Under the pieces are notes generated by a model. It had not been told where the DNA came from. It saw only the letters and a list, made by a program, of their open reading frames with translations, and made no database searches. A DNA stretch of 64,000 nucleotides from Clostridium fungisolvens (GTDB lineage Bacteria > Bacillota > Clostridia > Clostridiales > Clostridiaceae). The stretch's first letter is position 1. Every line of letters starts with the position of its first letter. Position numbers and translations under genes: made by a program. Of this stretch, positions 8,640-17,977 are shown piece after piece. The DNA lies in assembly GCF_014193895.1 (NCBI RefSeq), contig NZ_BLZR01000002.1, forward strand, positions 62,001 to 126,000, in the 5' to 3' direction.

Positions 8640-9347
8640 TTATAGTGAATGTACTGTATCAAGTGCTACTTCAATCATATTTGTAAAAGTTGTTTGTCTT
8701 TCTTCTGCTGAAGTTATTTCATCATATATGAAATGATCACTTACTGTTAGTAATGCTAATGCATCAACACCATGCTTTGCTGCTAAAGTATAAAGTGCAG
8801 CAGCTTCCATTTCTACTCCTAAACAGCCGAACTTAGCCCATATCTTCCACTCTTCAGTAGTATCTCCATAGAAAGTATCTGAACTAAATACATTACCAAC
8901 CTTAGGATCGAAGCCTTTTTCCACTGCAAAGTCATAAGCCTTTCTTAATAACTTAAAGCTAGCTGTTGGTGCAAAATCTCTTCCATTAAATCTAATTTTG
9001 TTTATATTTGAATCTGTTGATGCAGCCATAGCTATTATAAGATCTCTTACTTTTACAGATTCTTGATATCCACCACAAGTACCTACTCTTATAAGATTCT
9101 TAACCCCATAACTTTGTATAAGTTCACTTACATAAATTGATATTGATGGTATACCCATTCCTGTACCTTGAACCGAAACTCTTTTTCCTTTATAAGTTCC
9201 TGTAAATCCATACATTCCTCTTACTTCGTTATAACAGATAACGTCCTCAAGAAAGTTTTCAGCAATAAATTTTGCTCTTAGCGGATCCCCCGGTAATAAT
9301 ATACTTTCAGCTATTTGTCCTTCTTTCGCATTTATATGAATGCTCAT
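8640..9347 (-). CDS. deoD: Purine-nucleoside phosphorylase DeoD
   Basis: Homohexameric-type purine nucleoside phosphorylase (PNP_UDP family, about 235 residues). It splits purine (deoxy)nucleosides with phosphate into base and (deoxy)ribose-1-phosphate. Family marks: LLPGDPLRAKFIAE at the N-terminus, GTGMGIPS (phosphate loop), IRVGTCGG, GVEMEAAALYTLA and the catalytic-Asp stretch TVSDHF. I chose ATG at 9347, giving MSIHINA, because the SD GGAGG is only 1 nt from the upstream ATG at 9353. It lies in a nucleoside-salvage neighbourhood. Confidence 0.96.
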   Translation of the reverse strand: MSIHINAKEGQIAESILLPGDPLRAKFIAENFLEDVICYNEVRGMYGFTGTYKGKRVSVQGTGMGIPSISIYVSELIQSYGVKNLIRVGTCGGYQESVKVRDLIIAMAASTDSNINKIRFNGRDFAPTASFKLLRKAYDFAVEKGFDPKVGNVFSSDTFYGDTTEEWKIWAKFGCLGVEMEAAALYTLAAKHGVDALALLTVSDHFIYDEITSAEERQTTFTNMIEVALDTVHSL

Positions 9348-9543
9348 CTCCATACCTCCATTGAGTACCTTATAAGTACTTATATTTATTTTAATTTTAT
9401 TTTTATCTTTTTAAATTTTATATCTTTTTAAGAAAAGTTTTCAAAATAATATTATCGCAAATATTTTATAACTAATTGTCTCAACAAAAATTATAGCCCA
9501 AATTGGAATAGTATTCTATATAATACACCTATGGTTCTACTAT

Positions 9544-10752
9544 TTAATTCTTTTCACTCCAAAACTTCTTATTCTGATTTTGCATAATTACTACTATTAC
9601 TGATATTATTACTACTAAAACAGCCATCATCATATATAGATTATTGAATATCTTTATATAGTTATATCCCAAAGCTTTATATTTATCTATATAATTTCCC
9701 CAGAAGAAAGACAGGGCAAATCCACCTGCAAATCTTACTGCAGTATAGAAAGATATCTTTTGTGAAGCATTTGTAACTACAGTCTTTGATATATATATAT
9801 TTAAAGTTGAGAATCCTATTCCAACTATCAAGCATATTGATGATAGGGCTAAAATCGATAAAGGTAATGAAACATGTAGTGATAGTATAATTGAGCAAAC
9901 CATAAAAACTCCAATTAAGGTGTTTCTTATAGCGCTAAACGAGAAATATCTAAGTAGCACCATTGGAGACATAGCCCCTGTAGCTATTAGTATCTGCTCA
10001 ATTGATATAACTAATCCAGTAGAATTTGAAGCATTAAAGGACTCCATATAATAAGATAAATAAACCTGAGAGGCTGCAAAGGTTATCTGAGTCATGAATA
10101 TCATGAAAAGCAAGCTTATATAATCAAATTTATTCTCTTTTATTTCTAATAATTTATTATTTGCCTGATGATCTTCTTCAATGCTTACTTCACTTATTGA
10201 AGAAAATACAAATATCCAAGTTAAAGCACCAATAACTATAGGAATAAGTAAAAAAGTCTTAGGTGAGTCTAGGAAGTATCCAGCTACAACCGCAGCAACT
10301 AGTCCGCCAATAGCTGATCCTATTTCCACTAAACTTGAACCTAACTTTCCATCTTTCTCTTCCTTCATAACTATTTTATTCATAGAAAGTAATATAGGAA
10401 AAAATGATGCTTCCGCTAATGCCTCTATCAACCTTCCTCCACAAAACATAAAGTAACTTACATTATTCAGAGCTATTATTTCTACTGAAATTCCTATTAT
10501 CCAAACTACTATAAATAATAACAGTGACTTTTTTGCACCAATCTTATTCATTACTTTTCCTGCCACAGCAGGGAATAATATCATACTAAGATACCCTATA
10601 TTAGGTAGCCAGGCAATACTTGATACACTTACACCAAAGATATTTTGAAGGCTTTGGAACATAGGAAGAAACATAACCACTCCAAAAACAACTAAAAATG
10701 CTACAAAAAAATCTATTATAAAAAAGTTTCTTTTATTATTTAAAACCATCAT
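9544..10752 (-). CDS. MFS transporter
   Basis: A 402-residue protein with about 12 hydrophobic segments and a central hydrophilic loop near residues 185-205, the usual MFS 6+6 layout. The loop between TM2 and TM3 has GKVMNKIGAKKSLL, the typical MFS motif region. SD GAGGAG precedes two consecutive ATGs (10752 and 10749), and either may be used. Position between deoD and pdp makes a nucleoside or sugar substrate possible, but the family is broad and a drug exporter is equally plausible. Confidence 0.85.
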   Translation of the reverse strand: MMVLNNKRNFFIIDFFVAFLVVFGVVMFLPMFQSLQNIFGVSVSSIAWLPNIGYLSMILFPAVAGKVMNKIGAKKSLLLFIVVWIIGISVEIIALNNVSYFMFCGGRLIEALAEASFFPILLSMNKIVMKEEKDGKLGSSLVEIGSAIGGLVAAVVAGYFLDSPKTFLLIPIVIGALTWIFVFSSISEVSIEEDHQANNKLLEIKENKFDYISLLFMIFMTQITFAASQVYLSYYMESFNASNSTGLVISIEQILIATGAMSPMVLLRYFSFSAIRNTLIGVFMVCSIILSLHVSLPLSILALSSICLIVGIGFSTLNIYISKTVVTNASQKISFYTAVRFAGGFALSFFWGNYIDKYKALGYNYIKIFNNLYMMMAVLVVIISVIVVIMQNQNKKFWSEKN

Positions 10753-10909
10753 TTTCTCCTCATTTATAGATGCCTACTTAAAATAGAATTTATATTATAA
10801 ACCCCTTTTATTTCTATTTATAATAATTAAATGATTATAAATAGCTTTTCCATAAGTGCAGTGCATCTTTCATTAAATAGTCTAGTGCCAATAATCAATT
10901 ATACGCCAT

Positions 10910-10924
10910 AAGGAAGCGCTTACA
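10910..10924. promoter_or_regulatory. cre-like site (CcpA operator candidate)
   Basis: AAGGAAGCGCTTACA differs at one position from the catabolite-responsive element consensus WTGNAARCGNWWWCA. It lies about 160 bp upstream of the MFS gene. A chance match is possible. Confidence 0.4.
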
Positions 10925-10934
10925 CACTTGTTAT

Positions 10935-10974
10935 AAAAAGTCACTGAAGCGACCTTCTTCAGTGAGCTTTTTTT
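10935..10974. terminator. Terminator of pdp operon; hairpin of repeat family R2
   Basis: Stem TCACTGAAG/CTTCAGTGA with U-runs on both sides. On the minus strand it follows the pdp stop by about 65 bp. The same CACTGAAGCGAC...CTTCAGTG hairpin heads the R2 repeats at 38.4, 40.7, 56.3 and 60.9 kb. Confidence 0.8.
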
Positions 10975-11031
10975 ACGTATTTTAATCATTAACTTAGATT
11001 TAATTTACAACTGTTATATCTATATTTAAGC

Positions 11032-12336
11032 TTATCTTATTACATCATATATAAGAGGAATATTGTCTTCATATGTCTCTGATATCTTGTAATTACTTAC
11101 TATTCCGGCAGCAGCTTTTTCTATTTTAGCTTCATCATCTGCATGTATATAAGCTAAAACATCTCCTTTAGCTACTTTATCGCCTCTTTTTTTATTTAAA
11201 ACTATACCTACAGCTAAATCTATGCTATCTTCTTTAGTAGCTCTTCCAGCTCCTAGTTCCATAGCCACAAGACCTATATTTTCTGAGTTTATCTTTGATA
11301 CATAGCCTTCTATATCACTCTTTACTTCATAAACAAATTTAGCCTTTGCAAGTAATTCTGGGTTTGTAACCTGCTCAGCGTTTCCACCTTGTGCAGCAAC
11401 AAACTCCTTAAGCTTTTGAATAGCTGAACCATCTTCTATAGTCTTTAAAAGCATAGCCTTTGCTTCTTCAACATTTTCAGCTTTACCAGCTAATACAACC
11501 ATATTGCTACCTAAAGCTAAACATAATTCTAATAAATCCTTAGGTCCTTTACCACTTAGAGTGTCTAAAGCTTCTTTTACTTCAAGAGCATTTCCTATAG
11601 CAAGCCCTAAAGGTTGATCCATATCAGAGATTACAGCAACTGTGTTTCTTCCAACATTTTTACCTATGCTAACCATTGCTTCTGCAAGTTTTTTAGCATC
11701 CTCATAAGACTTCATGAATGCACCGTCTCCAACCTTAACGTCTAGAACGATAGCATCTGCACCTGCTGCAATTTTCTTACTCATTATGCTAGAAGATATT
11801 AATGATATATTATCAACAGTACCTGTAACATCTCTAAGTGCATATAATTTTTTATCAGCTGGAGCTAAATCAGCAGTCTGACCCATTATAGCAATCTTTT
11901 TCGTATTTACATTTTCTATAAATTTCTCTTCTGTTATTTCTACTGAAAATCCATCAAAGGATTCTAATTTATCTATAGTTCCTCCAGTGTGTCCAAGTCC
12001 TCTACCAGACATCTTAGCTACCGGAATACCTAGGGCAGCTACCATAGGTGTAAGCACTAAAGTAGTTGTATCTCCTACACCACCAGTACTATGCTTATCT
12101 ACTTTAACTCCATCTATTTTTGATAAATCAAGAATATCTCCTGAATGCACCATAGCCATTGTAAGGTCTGCAGTTTCTCTCATATTCATCTTTTGAAAAT
12201 ATATAGCCATTAAAAGTGATGAAACCTGATAGTCTGGAATACTTCCTTTTGTATATCCATCAACAAAATAATTTATTTCCTCAGTCGAAAGCTCTTCGCC
12301 ATTTCTTTTCTTTATTATCAAATCATACATTCTCAT
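11032..12336 (-). CDS. pdp: Pyrimidine-nucleoside phosphorylase
   Basis: Thymidine/pyrimidine phosphorylase family (about 434 residues). It cleaves uridine, thymidine and deoxyuridine with phosphate. Seen: the helical N-terminal domain with RNGEELSTEEINYFVDGYT; the signature SGRGLGHTGGTIDKLES; the active-site loop VDKHSTGGVGD with its Lys and His; VLDVKVGDGAFMK; and a C-terminal PYNP domain with AIGNALEV before it. I place the start at 12336 because GGGAG lies about 8 nt upstream of ATGAGAATG, while the longer reading frame to 12402 has no SD. Follows the LacI gene by 99 bp, probably in one transcript. Confidence 0.96.
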   Translation of the reverse strand: MRMYDLIIKKRNGEELSTEEINYFVDGYTKGSIPDYQVSSLLMAIYFQKMNMRETADLTMAMVHSGDILDLSKIDGVKVDKHSTGGVGDTTTLVLTPMVAALGIPVAKMSGRGLGHTGGTIDKLESFDGFSVEITEEKFIENVNTKKIAIMGQTADLAPADKKLYALRDVTGTVDNISLISSSIMSKKIAAGADAIVLDVKVGDGAFMKSYEDAKKLAEAMVSIGKNVGRNTVAVISDMDQPLGLAIGNALEVKEALDTLSGKGPKDLLELCLALGSNMVVLAGKAENVEEAKAMLLKTIEDGSAIQKLKEFVAAQGGNAEQVTNPELLAKAKFVYEVKSDIEGYVSKINSENIGLVAMELGAGRATKEDSIDLAVGIVLNKKRGDKVAKGDVLAYIHADDEAKIEKAAAGIVSNYKISETYEDNIPLIYDVIR

Positions 12337-12394
12337 ATAAAAACTCTCCCTTATCAAAAAATCACTATTTTTTATTATTAAGTAATTATTTTTA

Positions 12395-12433
12395 GCTATC
12401 AAGCTTTATAAGGTTATATACATAGAACTTGAT
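12395..12433 (-). terminator. Hairpin between LacI gene and pdp
   Basis: Inverted repeat TATCAAG/CTTGATA with a long loop and no clear U-run. It may modulate read-through or mRNA processing between the regulator and pdp. Weak evidence. Confidence 0.3.
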
Positions 12434-12435
12434 AA

Positions 12436-13452
12436 CTACACTTTCTTTTCTGATCCCTTTATTATAACTGTTGGAGATATTGTTAATCTCTTCTTTTCCG
12501 AAATATCTTTATTATCTATTACTTCTTTGAGCATATACATAGCTGATTTTCCAAGTTCTTCAGGACAATCTTCCATATATGTTATATTTATTCCAACCAT
12601 ATCTAAGAATTCAAGCTTATCAAACCCTACTATAGCTAGATCATTTGGTATTTTTTTATTCTCATCAAAAGTTGCTTTAACTGCTCCCATAGTCATCATA
12701 TTGCTGCATACAACTAAAGCTGTAGGACCATCTTCCATATTTAATACATTCTTAGTTATGTCATATCCTGTGCTAAGCTTAAAGTCACCTTTAAAAATAT
12801 ATTCTTCTCTAATTGGAATATTGTTCATTGCCAATGCTTTTTTATAGCCCATAAGTCTATCCATTGCAGGTTCTGAACTTAAAAGCCCTGTTATTATGCC
12901 TACTTTTTTATGCCCTTCTTTTATAAGAAGATTTGTAGCATCAAAACCACCTTTTATATTATCAACAAAAACACCATTAAAACTTGTATACTTAACATCT
13001 GCTACAACAAATATTATCGGTATGTTTAAGTTCTCTAGGGTGTTAACATAATTACTATTAAATTCATTTTCACCGAACATTGGAGACATGATTACACCTT
13101 TCAATCTATGCTCCTTTATTACAGTTAATGCCTTAAGTTCTTTCTCAAGATTGTCATCAGTGTTAAAAAGTACAATATTTAGATCTGAGGCTTCAGCCAC
13201 TTCACTAATACCTTTTATAAGTTCTCCAAAGTAAGAGTTTGTTATATCTGGTACTATCACTCCAATAGTATTAGTCTCATTTTTAGACAAACTTCTTGCT
13301 ATTGCACTAGGAGTATAGTTCATCTCTTTTATTGTTTCTAATACCTTATTTCTTGTTTCTTCCTTAACGTATCCTGAGTTATTTAAAACCCTCGAAACTG
13401 TTGCTAGAGAAACTCCTGATTTTTTTGCAATATCACTAATTGTAGTGCCCAT
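12436..13452 (-). CDS. LacI family transcription regulator
   Basis: A 338-residue LacI/GalR protein. The N-terminal HTH is TISDIAKKSGVSLATVSRVLN, one residue from the start. The hinge is TPSAIARSLS, followed by a periplasmic-binding-protein-like effector domain from residue 62 to the end (TIGVIVPDITNSYF). It lies between a nucleoside ABC importer and pdp, all read leftward. A role as a CytR- or RbsR-like regulator of nucleoside use is the natural inference; the ligand is not readable from sequence. SD GAGGGGG before ATG. Confidence 0.92.
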   Translation of the reverse strand: MGTTISDIAKKSGVSLATVSRVLNNSGYVKEETRNKVLETIKEMNYTPSAIARSLSKNETNTIGVIVPDITNSYFGELIKGISEVAEASDLNIVLFNTDDNLEKELKALTVIKEHRLKGVIMSPMFGENEFNSNYVNTLENLNIPIIFVVADVKYTSFNGVFVDNIKGGFDATNLLIKEGHKKVGIITGLLSSEPAMDRLMGYKKALAMNNIPIREEYIFKGDFKLSTGYDITKNVLNMEDGPTALVVCSNMMTMGAVKATFDENKKIPNDLAIVGFDKLEFLDMVGINITYMEDCPEELGKSAMYMLKEVIDNKDISEKKRLTISPTVIIKGSEKKV

Positions 13453-13579
13453 ATATTATCCCCCTCACTTTTAACTGAAAAGACTGCATGGTTATTATAC
13501 TATAAAGCGACAGCATTTTATATGGATTTATGCAGTTTATTAATCAAAGTTTACAAAAAAACGCATATTTATAAATTTA

Positions 13580-13621
13580 GTTGAGGATGCTTAAAAATAA
13601 TTGTTTTAAACATCCTTAACT
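13580..13621 (-). terminator. Terminator of the nucleoside ABC operon
   Basis: Stem GTTAAGGATG-TTTAAAA paired with TTTT-AAGCATCCTCAAC (one mismatch and one bulge). It lies about 35 bp downstream of the last permease gene. Confidence 0.8.
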
Positions 13622-13654
13622 TTTATAGCTTTGTTTAAATTGTATTAAACTTAA

Positions 13655-14587
13655 TTATCTTTGTCCCTTTTCGTAAGGTACACCGTCAGCTGCTGGAGCT
13701 TGTGTCTTACCTACAAATCCTGCTAAAGCTATCATTGTGATTACATAAGGGAATACTGAGTATATTTCTGTTGGAAGATTAAGTCCAAGTAGCTGTGATT
13801 TTAATTGGAAAGCATCTGCAAAACTAAATAGTAAACATGCAAATAGTGTTCCTTTTGGCTTCCAGTTACCGAAGATAACAGCCGCTAGAGCTATAAATCC
13901 TCTTCCTGATACCATTCCATCTCTATATAGTGGCGTACTTCCAAGTGATAATGCTGCTCCACCAAGACCTGCAAGCATTCCTGATAATACAACACAGATA
14001 TATCTTACTTTATATACATTTATTCCTAGAGTATCTGCTGCCTTTGGATGTTCTCCAACGGCTCTTATTCTAAGTCCCCACGGAGTTTTGTATAGTACAA
14101 AGTGTGCTATTATTACTGCAACTATTGCTGCATATACAAACCAGTTTAAGTCTCCTACAAGTTTACCGAGCACCGGCATATCTCTTAATGCTTTTGGTAT
14201 ATTGTATGCTAAACCATTAACACCATCCGTTTGTCCGCCTTTTCCGAAAAGCTTAAAGATAAGAAAGGCTGCTAAGGCTTGAGCAAAAAGGTTTATCGCT
14301 GTACCTGATATAACTTGATCTGCCTTTAGGTTTATACTTAAGAAAGCATGAATTAATGCTATAAGTCCACCTGCTATTAAAGCAAAAATGATTCCTACCA
14401 TCGCGCTTCCTGTAAGGAAGGACCCATATACTCCAAAGAAGGCTCCCATGATCATCATACCTTCAAGACCTATGTTTACAACTCCAGATCTTTCTGAAAA
14501 TACTCCGCCAAGACCTGCGAATATTAAAGGAGTTGCAAGAGCTAAGGTTGAAGATAAAAGTTCCATGATTATATTTATACTAGCCAT
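13655..14587 (-). CDS. nupQ: Nucleoside ABC transporter permease (NupQ/YufQ-like)
   Basis: A 310-residue integral membrane protein of the BPD_transp_2 family (ABC importers of the BMP/nucleoside and branched-chain types). Marks: LIFAGLGGVFSERSGVVNIGLEGMM at the N-terminus, LRIRAVGEHPKAADTLGI (coupling helix region) and SGRGFIALAAVIFGNWKPKG. Its ATG overlaps the end of the preceding permease gene by 8 bp (14580-14587), so the two are translationally coupled. The closest known model is the B. subtilis guanosine importer NupNOPQ. Import of purine or pyrimidine nucleosides is inferred from this and from the salvage genes nearby. Confidence 0.9.
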   Translation of the reverse strand: MASINIIMELLSSTLALATPLIFAGLGGVFSERSGVVNIGLEGMMIMGAFFGVYGSFLTGSAMVGIIFALIAGGLIALIHAFLSINLKADQVISGTAINLFAQALAAFLIFKLFGKGGQTDGVNGLAYNIPKALRDMPVLGKLVGDLNWFVYAAIVAVIIAHFVLYKTPWGLRIRAVGEHPKAADTLGINVYKVRYICVVLSGMLAGLGGAALSLGSTPLYRDGMVSGRGFIALAAVIFGNWKPKGTLFACLLFSFADAFQLKSQLLGLNLPTEIYSVFPYVITMIALAGFVGKTQAPAADGVPYEKGQR

Positions 14588-15683
14588 TGATCAATACCTC
14601 CTTCTTCTTCTTCTTTTCTGCAAAGTATTTAACGATGTAGTCTGTTGCTACAAAGATTATTATTATTGATTGTATAAGATATACTATTTCTTTAGGTATA
14701 CCATTTAACTGTAATACTTTTGAACTACTGTTTAGAGCTCCAAAAAGTACAGCTGCAAATATACATCCTATCGGATGGCTTTTCGCAAGAAGAGCTACTG
14801 CCATACCACTGAAACCGTAACCTGGAAGTGTACTAAAATCATCAGTATAGTACTTACCGCCAGCTAAGTGAACTGCTCCACCAAGACCTGCTATAGCTCC
14901 TGATATAACCATTGCAAGTATTATGTTTTTTGATATATTTATTCCACCGTATTCTGCTCCCTGTGGATTTAAACCAACAGCTCTAAGCTCATAACCTGTG
15001 GTAGTTTTCCATAAAAGCCATGTAACAAATATTGCTACTGCTATTCCTATAAACACACCATAGTTTGCTTGATAGTTTGACACGAATCTACCAATTCTAG
15101 CACTTTCTTTTATAAGTGGTGATGCTGACTTTCCTTGAACTCCAAAAGATGTTCTAAGAATTATAAAGTTTGCAGCATACATTGCTATATAGTTCATCAT
15201 GATTGAGTTTATAACTTCGTTTGTTCCCATCTTTGCTTTAAGATATCCTGGTACTGCTGCCCATAGACCACCAGCTGCTATACCTGCTATCAAAACCAAT
15301 GGAAGATGTATAATTGCAGGAAGTCCTGGTATAACTCCAACTAAAGCTGCTGCTACCATACCTACTACAAACTGACCTTCTCCACCTATGTTAAATAATC
15401 CGGTCTTAAATGCTACCGCATTTGCTACACCGGTAAATATAAGTGGTGTCAAGTAGAATATAGTATTAAATAAGTTCATTTCGCTACCAAAGGAACCTTT
15501 CCATATGGTGCTAAAAAGATCTTCTAGCGCTTTAAAGTAATCTAATATGGAGTATCCCTTAGCCCAGATTACGAAAAACACTGAAATGAATATAGAAAAT
15601 ATTATTGCCGCTAAAGGGAACAATATTGGTTTTACTATCTGTAGCGCTTTATTTTCTTTACCCTTCGCTGTAGTTTTACTCAA
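14580..15683 (-). CDS. nupP: Nucleoside ABC transporter permease (NupP/YufP-like)
   Basis: A 367-residue second permease with about ten membrane segments. Family marks: LTPLIFTGVANAVAFKTGLF, NIGGEGQFVVGMV, YELRAVGLNPQGAEYGGI and GYGFSGMAVALLAKSHP. The start is TTG, embedded in the last codons of the ATPase gene (GATCTTGAGTAA), with SD GAGGTGAAGG before it. It would form a heterodimeric channel with the following permease. Confidence 0.9.
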   Translation of the reverse strand: MSKTTAKGKENKALQIVKPILFPLAAIIFSIFISVFFVIWAKGYSILDYFKALEDLFSTIWKGSFGSEMNLFNTIFYLTPLIFTGVANAVAFKTGLFNIGGEGQFVVGMVAAALVGVIPGLPAIIHLPLVLIAGIAAGGLWAAVPGYLKAKMGTNEVINSIMMNYIAMYAANFIILRTSFGVQGKSASPLIKESARIGRFVSNYQANYGVFIGIAVAIFVTWLLWKTTTGYELRAVGLNPQGAEYGGINISKNIILAMVISGAIAGLGGAVHLAGGKYYTDDFSTLPGYGFSGMAVALLAKSHPIGCIFAAVLFGALNSSSKVLQLNGIPKEIVYLIQSIIIIFVATDYIVKYFAEKKKKKEVLING

Positions 15684-17217
15684 GATCCTTCACCTCTTTC
15701 TCATCATCCTTAAGACTACCACCAGCCATAAGTATTCCAAGTTTTAGCTCTGTAGCATCTTTTCTATCTACTATATCTAAGATTTGTCCATCATACATTA
15801 CTGCTATTCTATCAGATAAAGACATTATTTCGTCCAGTTCTAGTGAAACTAAAAGAACTGCTTTACCACTGTCTCTTTCCTGTATTATTCTCTTATGAAT
15901 GTATTCTATAGCTCCAACATCAAGACCTCTTGTTGGTTGACATACTATTAGAAGTTCTGGATCTTTTGATATTTCTCTTGCAACTATAAGCTTTTGTTGA
16001 TTTCCCCCTGATAAAGCTGATGCTGAAACTTCATCATTTGGAGTTCTTACGTCAAACTCTTCTATAAGCTTATTGCAATGTTTTCTAACTTCGCTATAGT
16101 TTAATACGATACCTTTGCTAAAAGGTTTATTTCTATGAATACCTAAGATTGAGTTTTCAAATAATGAATATTTAAGTATTAATCCTCTTTTGTGCCTGTC
16201 TTCAGGAACATGTCCGACACCAGACTCCATAACTATTTTAGGTGCCTTGTTAAATATGTCTTTGCCGTTTATAGTTACTTTTCCACTAACAGCTTTTCTA
16301 AGACCAGTTAAAGCTTCTATAAACTCTGACTGCCCGTTTCCATCTACTCCGGCTATACCAACTACTTCACCTGCATGTACTGTAAGATCAAGATTCTTAA
16401 CTACAGGAAGTTTTCTATGATCATTAGCATTTAAGTTTTCTATCTTAAGGATTTCACGGCCTACTTTTGCTTCAGCCTTCTGTACTACAAGATTAACTTT
16501 TCTACCTACCATTAGCTCCGCTAATTGGTCGATATTAGTATCTTTAGTATTTACAGTTCCAGTAACCTTACCTCTTCTTATTATGGTTACTCTGTCACTC
16601 ATCTTCATAACTTCTTTAAGCTTATGAGTGATAAGAATTACTGACTTGCCCTGTGACTTTAAGTTATCTATAATAACTCCAAGCTCATCTATTTCTTGAG
16701 GAGTTAGAACCGCTGTAGGTTCGTCAAGTATTAATATATCTGCTCCTCTATATAAAGCCTTTAGTATTTCTACCTTTTGCTGTTTACCCACTGTGATGTC
16801 TTCAATTACTTCATTTGGATCTATGTTGAAACCATACTTTTTAGCAATAGCCTTAACATCCTCTATCGCTTTCTTCATGTCTACCTTCAAACCTTTTTTA
16901 GGTTCAATTCCTAGAACTATATTTTCTGCAACTGTAAAATTATGAACAAGCATAAAATGTTGATGCACCATACCAATTCCAAGCTTTATAGCATCGTTAG
17001 GGTTTGTTATCTTAGCTAGCTGCCCGTTAACATATATTTCACCCTTCTCTTGTTGGTACAACCCATATAGTATGTTCATTAAAGTGGTTTTTCCCGCTCC
17101 ATTTTCACCTAGCAAAACGTGGGTTTCACTTTTGTTAAGATCAAAATTAACATCATCGTTAGCTATGGTTCCTGGGAATATTTTTGTGATGCCCTTCATT
17201 TCTACCACTTTTGTCAT
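15676..17217 (-). CDS. nupO: Nucleoside ABC transporter ATPase (NupO/YufO-like, two ABC domains)
   Basis: A 513-residue tandem ATPase of the sugar/nucleoside class (RbsA-like). Domain 1: Walker A GENGAGKTT near residue 37, signature-type stretch ITVGKQQKVEILKALYRG, Walker B ILILDEPTAVL. Domain 2: degenerate Walker A GVDGNGQSE, signature LSGGNQQKLIVARE, Walker B LLIVCQPTRGLD. First gene of the operon in this window, with SD AGGAGG 7 nt before ATG. The BMP-family substrate lipoprotein that normally accompanies it is not upstream, so it must be encoded elsewhere or be lost. Confidence 0.92.
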   Translation of the reverse strand: MTKVVEMKGITKIFPGTIANDDVNFDLNKSETHVLLGENGAGKTTLMNILYGLYQQEKGEIYVNGQLAKITNPNDAIKLGIGMVHQHFMLVHNFTVAENIVLGIEPKKGLKVDMKKAIEDVKAIAKKYGFNIDPNEVIEDITVGKQQKVEILKALYRGADILILDEPTAVLTPQEIDELGVIIDNLKSQGKSVILITHKLKEVMKMSDRVTIIRRGKVTGTVNTKDTNIDQLAELMVGRKVNLVVQKAEAKVGREILKIENLNANDHRKLPVVKNLDLTVHAGEVVGIAGVDGNGQSEFIEALTGLRKAVSGKVTINGKDIFNKAPKIVMESGVGHVPEDRHKRGLILKYSLFENSILGIHRNKPFSKGIVLNYSEVRKHCNKLIEEFDVRTPNDEVSASALSGGNQQKLIVAREISKDPELLIVCQPTRGLDVGAIEYIHKRIIQERDSGKAVLLVSLELDEIMSLSDRIAVMYDGQILDIVDRKDATELKLGILMAGGSLKDDEKEVKDLE

Positions 17218-17388
17218 GACTAATACCTCCTAATCAAAACTTTTTTCTCTTAAATTAATATTGATATGAGACTACCTATGTTTTAATTTCCAACCACAGA
17301 CCCCTCAAGAGTTTAAAAAGATGTTTAATTATTTAACTTGTTCATCTTTACGCCATATAAATATATAAGATTTCTACATTATTAAAAA

Positions 17389-17427
17389 CCTAAATGTATA
17401 ACAATAAGAAATTCTTATATCATTAGG
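17389..17427 (-). promoter_or_regulatory. Leader hairpin of the nup operon
   Basis: CCTAA/TTAGG outer arms enclose the near-perfect palindrome ATAAGAATTTCTTAT in the roughly 270-nt 5' leader. It lacks the conserved core of purine riboswitches (no GTTTCTACC or GACTA blocks). Function unknown. Confidence 0.35.
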
Positions 17428-17452
17428 CTTAGGCATCTTAAATATTATCTAT

Positions 17453-17488
17453 TATGTAAGTATAGTTAAATATGTTATCGCTTACATA
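17453..17488. promoter_or_regulatory. Inverted repeat at the nup start site, operator candidate
   Basis: Arms TATGTAAG (17453-17460) and CTTACATA (17481-17488) are perfect, with a 20-bp spacer. They overlap the expected transcription start of the promoter at 17492-17520. A regulator (the nearby LacI protein is one candidate) could bind here. Confidence 0.4.
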
Positions 17489-17491
17489 TTT

Positions 17492-17520
17492 ATATTAATA
17501 TACAAAAACTCTACCGTCAA
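17492..17520 (-). promoter_or_regulatory. Sigma-A promoter of the nup operon
   Basis: Minus strand: -35 TTGACG (17520-17515), 17-bp spacer, -10 TAATAT (17497-17492). Start expected near 17485. Confidence 0.6.
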
Positions 17521-17905
17521 TTACATTTTTGTGGCATTTGTAAACAATTTCAATATGTAACACCTATAATTCTACATCTATCGACAAAACACTCTCGTGA
17601 AATTTATTCTAACATATTTTTTTCAACTAATAAAGTAACTTTATCATGTTAACTAGAGGAAATCTTAGCAAAAAAACTAAATAGATGAAAGTTATCATTC
17701 CATATGAAAAAATCATTTAATTCTAATAGCTTGCTCATATAGCATCTCCTGTATAACCATTTAATTTCAACAAGATAATTTAACCGATTATTTATCTAAA
17801 ATAACTTATATATGATAAAGCGCTTTCAAAGTAATAAATCAGCAAATAAAATGAGCTTTATTAGGTACATTGGCTAAAAAGCCCTACAATTTTCTAAACA
17901 AAAAT
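17521..17905. other. Intergenic stretch with weak small-ORF and cre candidates
   Basis: No confident gene. On the minus strand a 29-codon frame (MSKLLELNDFF...) has an AGGAG upstream, but it is short and uncorroborated. At about 17816-17829 a palindromic AAAGCGCTTT core resembles a cre site, but it lies some 300 bp upstream of the nup promoter. Confidence 0.3.
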
Positions 17906-17953
17906 AAAGTTATTATCCTAAGAGAACAAAACTTCTCTTAGGATAATAACTTT
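17906..17953. terminator. Terminator of the nitroreductase gene
   Basis: Perfect stem AAAGTTATTATCCTAAGAGAA with TTCTCTTAGGATAATAACTTT and a 6-nt loop. On the minus strand it is followed by ATTTTTG. Confidence 0.88.
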
Positions 17954-17977
17954 CGCAACATATTGATCTTTATTTCT

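Noticed and set aside
17218..17485. Purine riboswitch in the nup operon leader
   Set aside because: The two loop sequences and the three-way junction core of purine aptamers are absent; only generic hairpins remain.
17647..17736. A 29-codon ORF on the minus strand with AGGAG upstream
   Set aside because: Too short and low in complexity, with no neighbour that supports it.
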